Source: Larix sibirica (lineage: Eukaryota > Streptophyta > Pinopsida > Pinales > Pinaceae). Taken from it: a DNA stretch of 30,325 nt. The notes beneath the pieces are model-generated. The model did no database searches and was not told where the DNA came from. It saw nothing but the letters and a program-made list of their open reading frames with translations. The stretch spans positions 21,800 through 52,124 of the forward strand of contig NWUY0300031764.1 in NCBI GenBank assembly GCA_004151065.3, in the 5' to 3' direction. The translations under genes were made by a program, and so were the position numbers. Shown piece after piece: positions 28,850 to 30,325 of this stretch (within the stretch, counting starts at the first letter, position 1; every line of letters starts with the position of its first letter).

Positions 28850-29250
28850 TCCTATCACCAACATGGCATTTGCTGTGGACAAGTTTTTCCATTTGACTAG
28901 GTACCATTCCTTTGATTCTCACCATGATGGCAATATAGTCACCTTTATCTTGGAGATTTGTTCTAGTTCCTTGTATAGCCTGGGCATATGATATGCCCAG
29001 CTTGGTCCTTGTCCTGTTATGTTCTCACTTTGGCTCATTTTCTCATCCCCTAGTTAATGATAGTGATCGACACTATTCAAAATAGGGGAGATATCAAACC
29101 CCGTGGGGAAATCCAAAAAATTATCATTTTTGCCCAATTTTCCGAAGATTCTATAGGGGCCAAATTTCTTGGTCAATTATTATCCCTTTTAAGTTTTCAA
29201 CTATTTGATCACCAACCCTCTATTGGTTGAATTGCATCTTTTGTATGGCT
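28850..29250 (-). pseudogene. Gypsy integrase C-terminus with possible chromodomain, relic
   Basis: Minus strand: near 29225 GDQIVENLK, then after a frame change KFGPYRIFGKLGK (29166-29128), FLDFPTGFDISPILNSVDHY, further RLYKELEQISKIKVTILPSW and ESKEWYLVKWKNLS (about 28918-28877). GPYRI with a following beta strand and L-P is the C-terminal DNA-binding part of gypsy integrases. The WYLVKWKNLS end resembles the W-V-K-W core of the chromodomain carried by plant chromoviruses, which targets insertion to marked chromatin. Only this tail remains; the catalytic core is absent upstream (29280 onward). Confidence 0.55.
28980..29000. repeat. Perfect 21-nt palindrome
   Basis: Arms CTGGGCATAT and ATATGCCCAG around one central base. 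It lies inside the integrase relic, where it is read AYHMP, so it is probably coincidental. Confidence 0.6.
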
Positions 29251-29528
29251 GGACCATAATTGAAAAAAATGCGAAGTTTTTTTAGCATTGTTACATGATC
29301 CAGTTGAGTCATTCAAATGTTCACAAGTTTGATTTGTCTAAGCAAAAAACAAGCTAAGCCAAATTGGTCACTGGAAGATTTGGTCAGATCACTCAAGCTC
29401 TTTGGGACTTTAGAGTCAACAAGTTTGACTTGTAAAATTCGGTCGACAACTTTAAATGCGATACTAACAATATTTACAACATCCAATGATATTACGCCAA
29501 TGGGCAAAATTTTAATGAAGTTTGTCCT

Positions 29529-29660
29529 GAGTCCAAGTCAAACTCTTACTCTTTAGTTTGTCAAGTGGTTATCGAGTCCAAGTCAAACTCTTACCCTTTA
29601 GTTTAACAAGAGTTTCAGTCCAAGTCAAACTCTTACTCTTTAGTTTGTAGAGTAGTTCCT
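29529..29660. repeat. Three-copy minisatellite, 42-45 bp
   Basis: GAGTCCAAGTCAAACTCTTA followed by CTCTTTAGTTT (or CCCTTTAGTTT) starts at 29529, 29574 and about 29616. The words between the cores vary. Confidence 0.9.
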
Positions 29661-29796
29661 AAGTCTGAGTTTGTGTGACTTTGCTTTCCAGTACTTTTCG
29701 TTGAAACTTTGCTCAACCCTGCTGCTGAGCCGATTTAAATCGTTTCTAGGGTCAACTCTTTGCCAGGAGTCAAACTCACTAGCAGCAAGTACTTGC

Positions 29797-29866
29797 AAGT
29801 TGACCCCATAGCTAACTTGCAAGTTAACTAAAAGTTGACCCCATAGCTAACTGGCAAGTTATTTGC
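29797..29866. repeat. Two-copy 35-bp tandem repeat
   Basis: AAGTTGACCCCATAGCTAAC followed by TTGCAAGTT or TGGCAAGTT, starting at 29797 and 29832. Related words (CTTGCAAGTT) occur just upstream. Confidence 0.9.
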
Positions 29867-30325
29867 TGTTCGTACTCCTATGAATCAAACAGAGGGGCAG
29901 ATGCAAAAACATGCCAGTGCCAAATATAAATGCCAAAGGAAAAGAAAAACCTTCACATTCAATAATTTCTATTGCCTAGTTTTTATTGAGGCTGAGTTGA
30001 ACACTTAAACTCTGATCTTGTCAAGTTGTTTGCTGAGCTGATTTTTTCCAAAATTGGTTTGGATTGATTTTTCTCATTGTTTCCACAAAAACTAACACCC
30101 CAACTGCAAAAACTCAAAGGGTTCTAGCTAAGTGGAACTATGGAAATAGAGTAGCTATCACCTACAACTACTTCCCTTGACTCCAAGAGGTTTGGACAAA
30201 ACCACTAAGGGGGGTGTTATGCCTCAGAGTGTGTGAAGCGTTCCTTCTAGATGTACCATAGCGAGGGGTTTCTTTTTCTTTTGTAAAGGCCAAGTTTTTG
30301 GGGCTATATTGTGTAGAGTGTTGAT
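29867..30325. other. No gene recognised
   Basis: No coding frame, repeat or RNA gene could be supported. GGGGGGTGTTATGCCTCAG near 30209 looks like the purine-rich tract plus TGTTA start of an LTR, but no partner LTR was found and the window ends soon after. Confidence 0.35.

Larger units (their letters stand above)
27417..30325 (+). other. Probable intron 1 of the plastid-protein gene, continuing past the window
   Basis: Starts at the donor GTATATCT. No downstream exon in the required phase (one base carried over) was found. The candidate acceptor at 27813-27815 (pyrimidine tract, TTGTAG) gives only 22 codons before a stop. The acceptor at 28087-28088 gives a stop after six codons in that phase. 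The segment contains repeats and retroelement remnants, as expected of long conifer introns. Confidence 0.4.

Noticed and set aside
1-30325. CRISPR array, tRNA or rRNA genes, bacterial operons
   Set aside because: No regularly spaced repeats of the CRISPR type, no tRNA or rRNA signatures and no prokaryotic gene organisation were seen. The tandem repeats lack unique spacers.

Overview
This window looks like nuclear DNA of a seed plant, most likely a gymnosperm (inference). It is AT-rich and almost entirely made of old, decayed retrotransposon sequence. Long stretches hold reading frames interrupted mainly by TAG/TAA/TGA at former Gln, Arg or Trp codons. The retroelement families present (Ty3/gypsy chromovirus, Ty1/copia, L1-type LINE, foldback MITE-like repeats) are those typical of plant genomes. 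There is no bacterial gene organisation, no rRNA, no tRNA and no CRISPR array. Only one segment looks like a host gene: a first coding exon at 27239-27416 that reads as a chloroplast transit peptide and ends at a consensus splice donor.

Layout. 1-660: AT-rich, little to say. 661-1325: relic of a retropepsin-like plus gag-like reading frame (+). 1138-5193: a duplicated dimer (A1-B1-A2-B2) of gag-containing retroelement sequence, with a second unrecognised coding relic at the end of each B unit. 5194-5958: further decayed coding sequence. 5959-10286: a Ty3/gypsy element on the minus strand with both LTRs, tRNA-iMet primer site, gag, protease remnant, RT and RNase H, but no integrase. 10287-12430: no genes seen, one MITE arm. 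12430-13870: unrecognised coding relic (-). 13870-16500: L1-type LINE ORF2 (-). 16554: a single N, followed at once by a truncated LTR of the same family as the 5959-10286 element. 16730-17410: coding relic (+). 17620-19620: foldback MITE copies and several short tandem repeats. 19800-20510: coding relic (+). 20511-22373: nothing definite. 22374-25750: a Ty1/copia-type element with LTRs of about 1 kb and only gag plus a protease stub inside. 25760-26210: coding relic (-). 26457-26607: another MITE copy. 27131-27416: putative promoter, short upstream ORF and exon 1 of a plastid-targeted protein gene. 27417 onward: apparently intron 1, containing a recent 147-bp tandem duplication, an orphan open segment, a chromovirus integrase/chromodomain remnant (-) and more minisatellites.

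How it fits together: apart from exon 1, none of the coding sequence can be expressed as an intact protein. The window records successive insertion, tandem duplication and mutation of mobile elements next to, and probably inside the first intron of, a nuclear gene for a plastid protein. I could not identify that gene, because the transit peptide is not diagnostic and no compatible second exon was found. I see no previously undescribed biological system here. The most useful leads are the exon 1/uORF arrangement, the nested dimer array, the MITE family, and the bias of the stop codons toward C-to-T changes.
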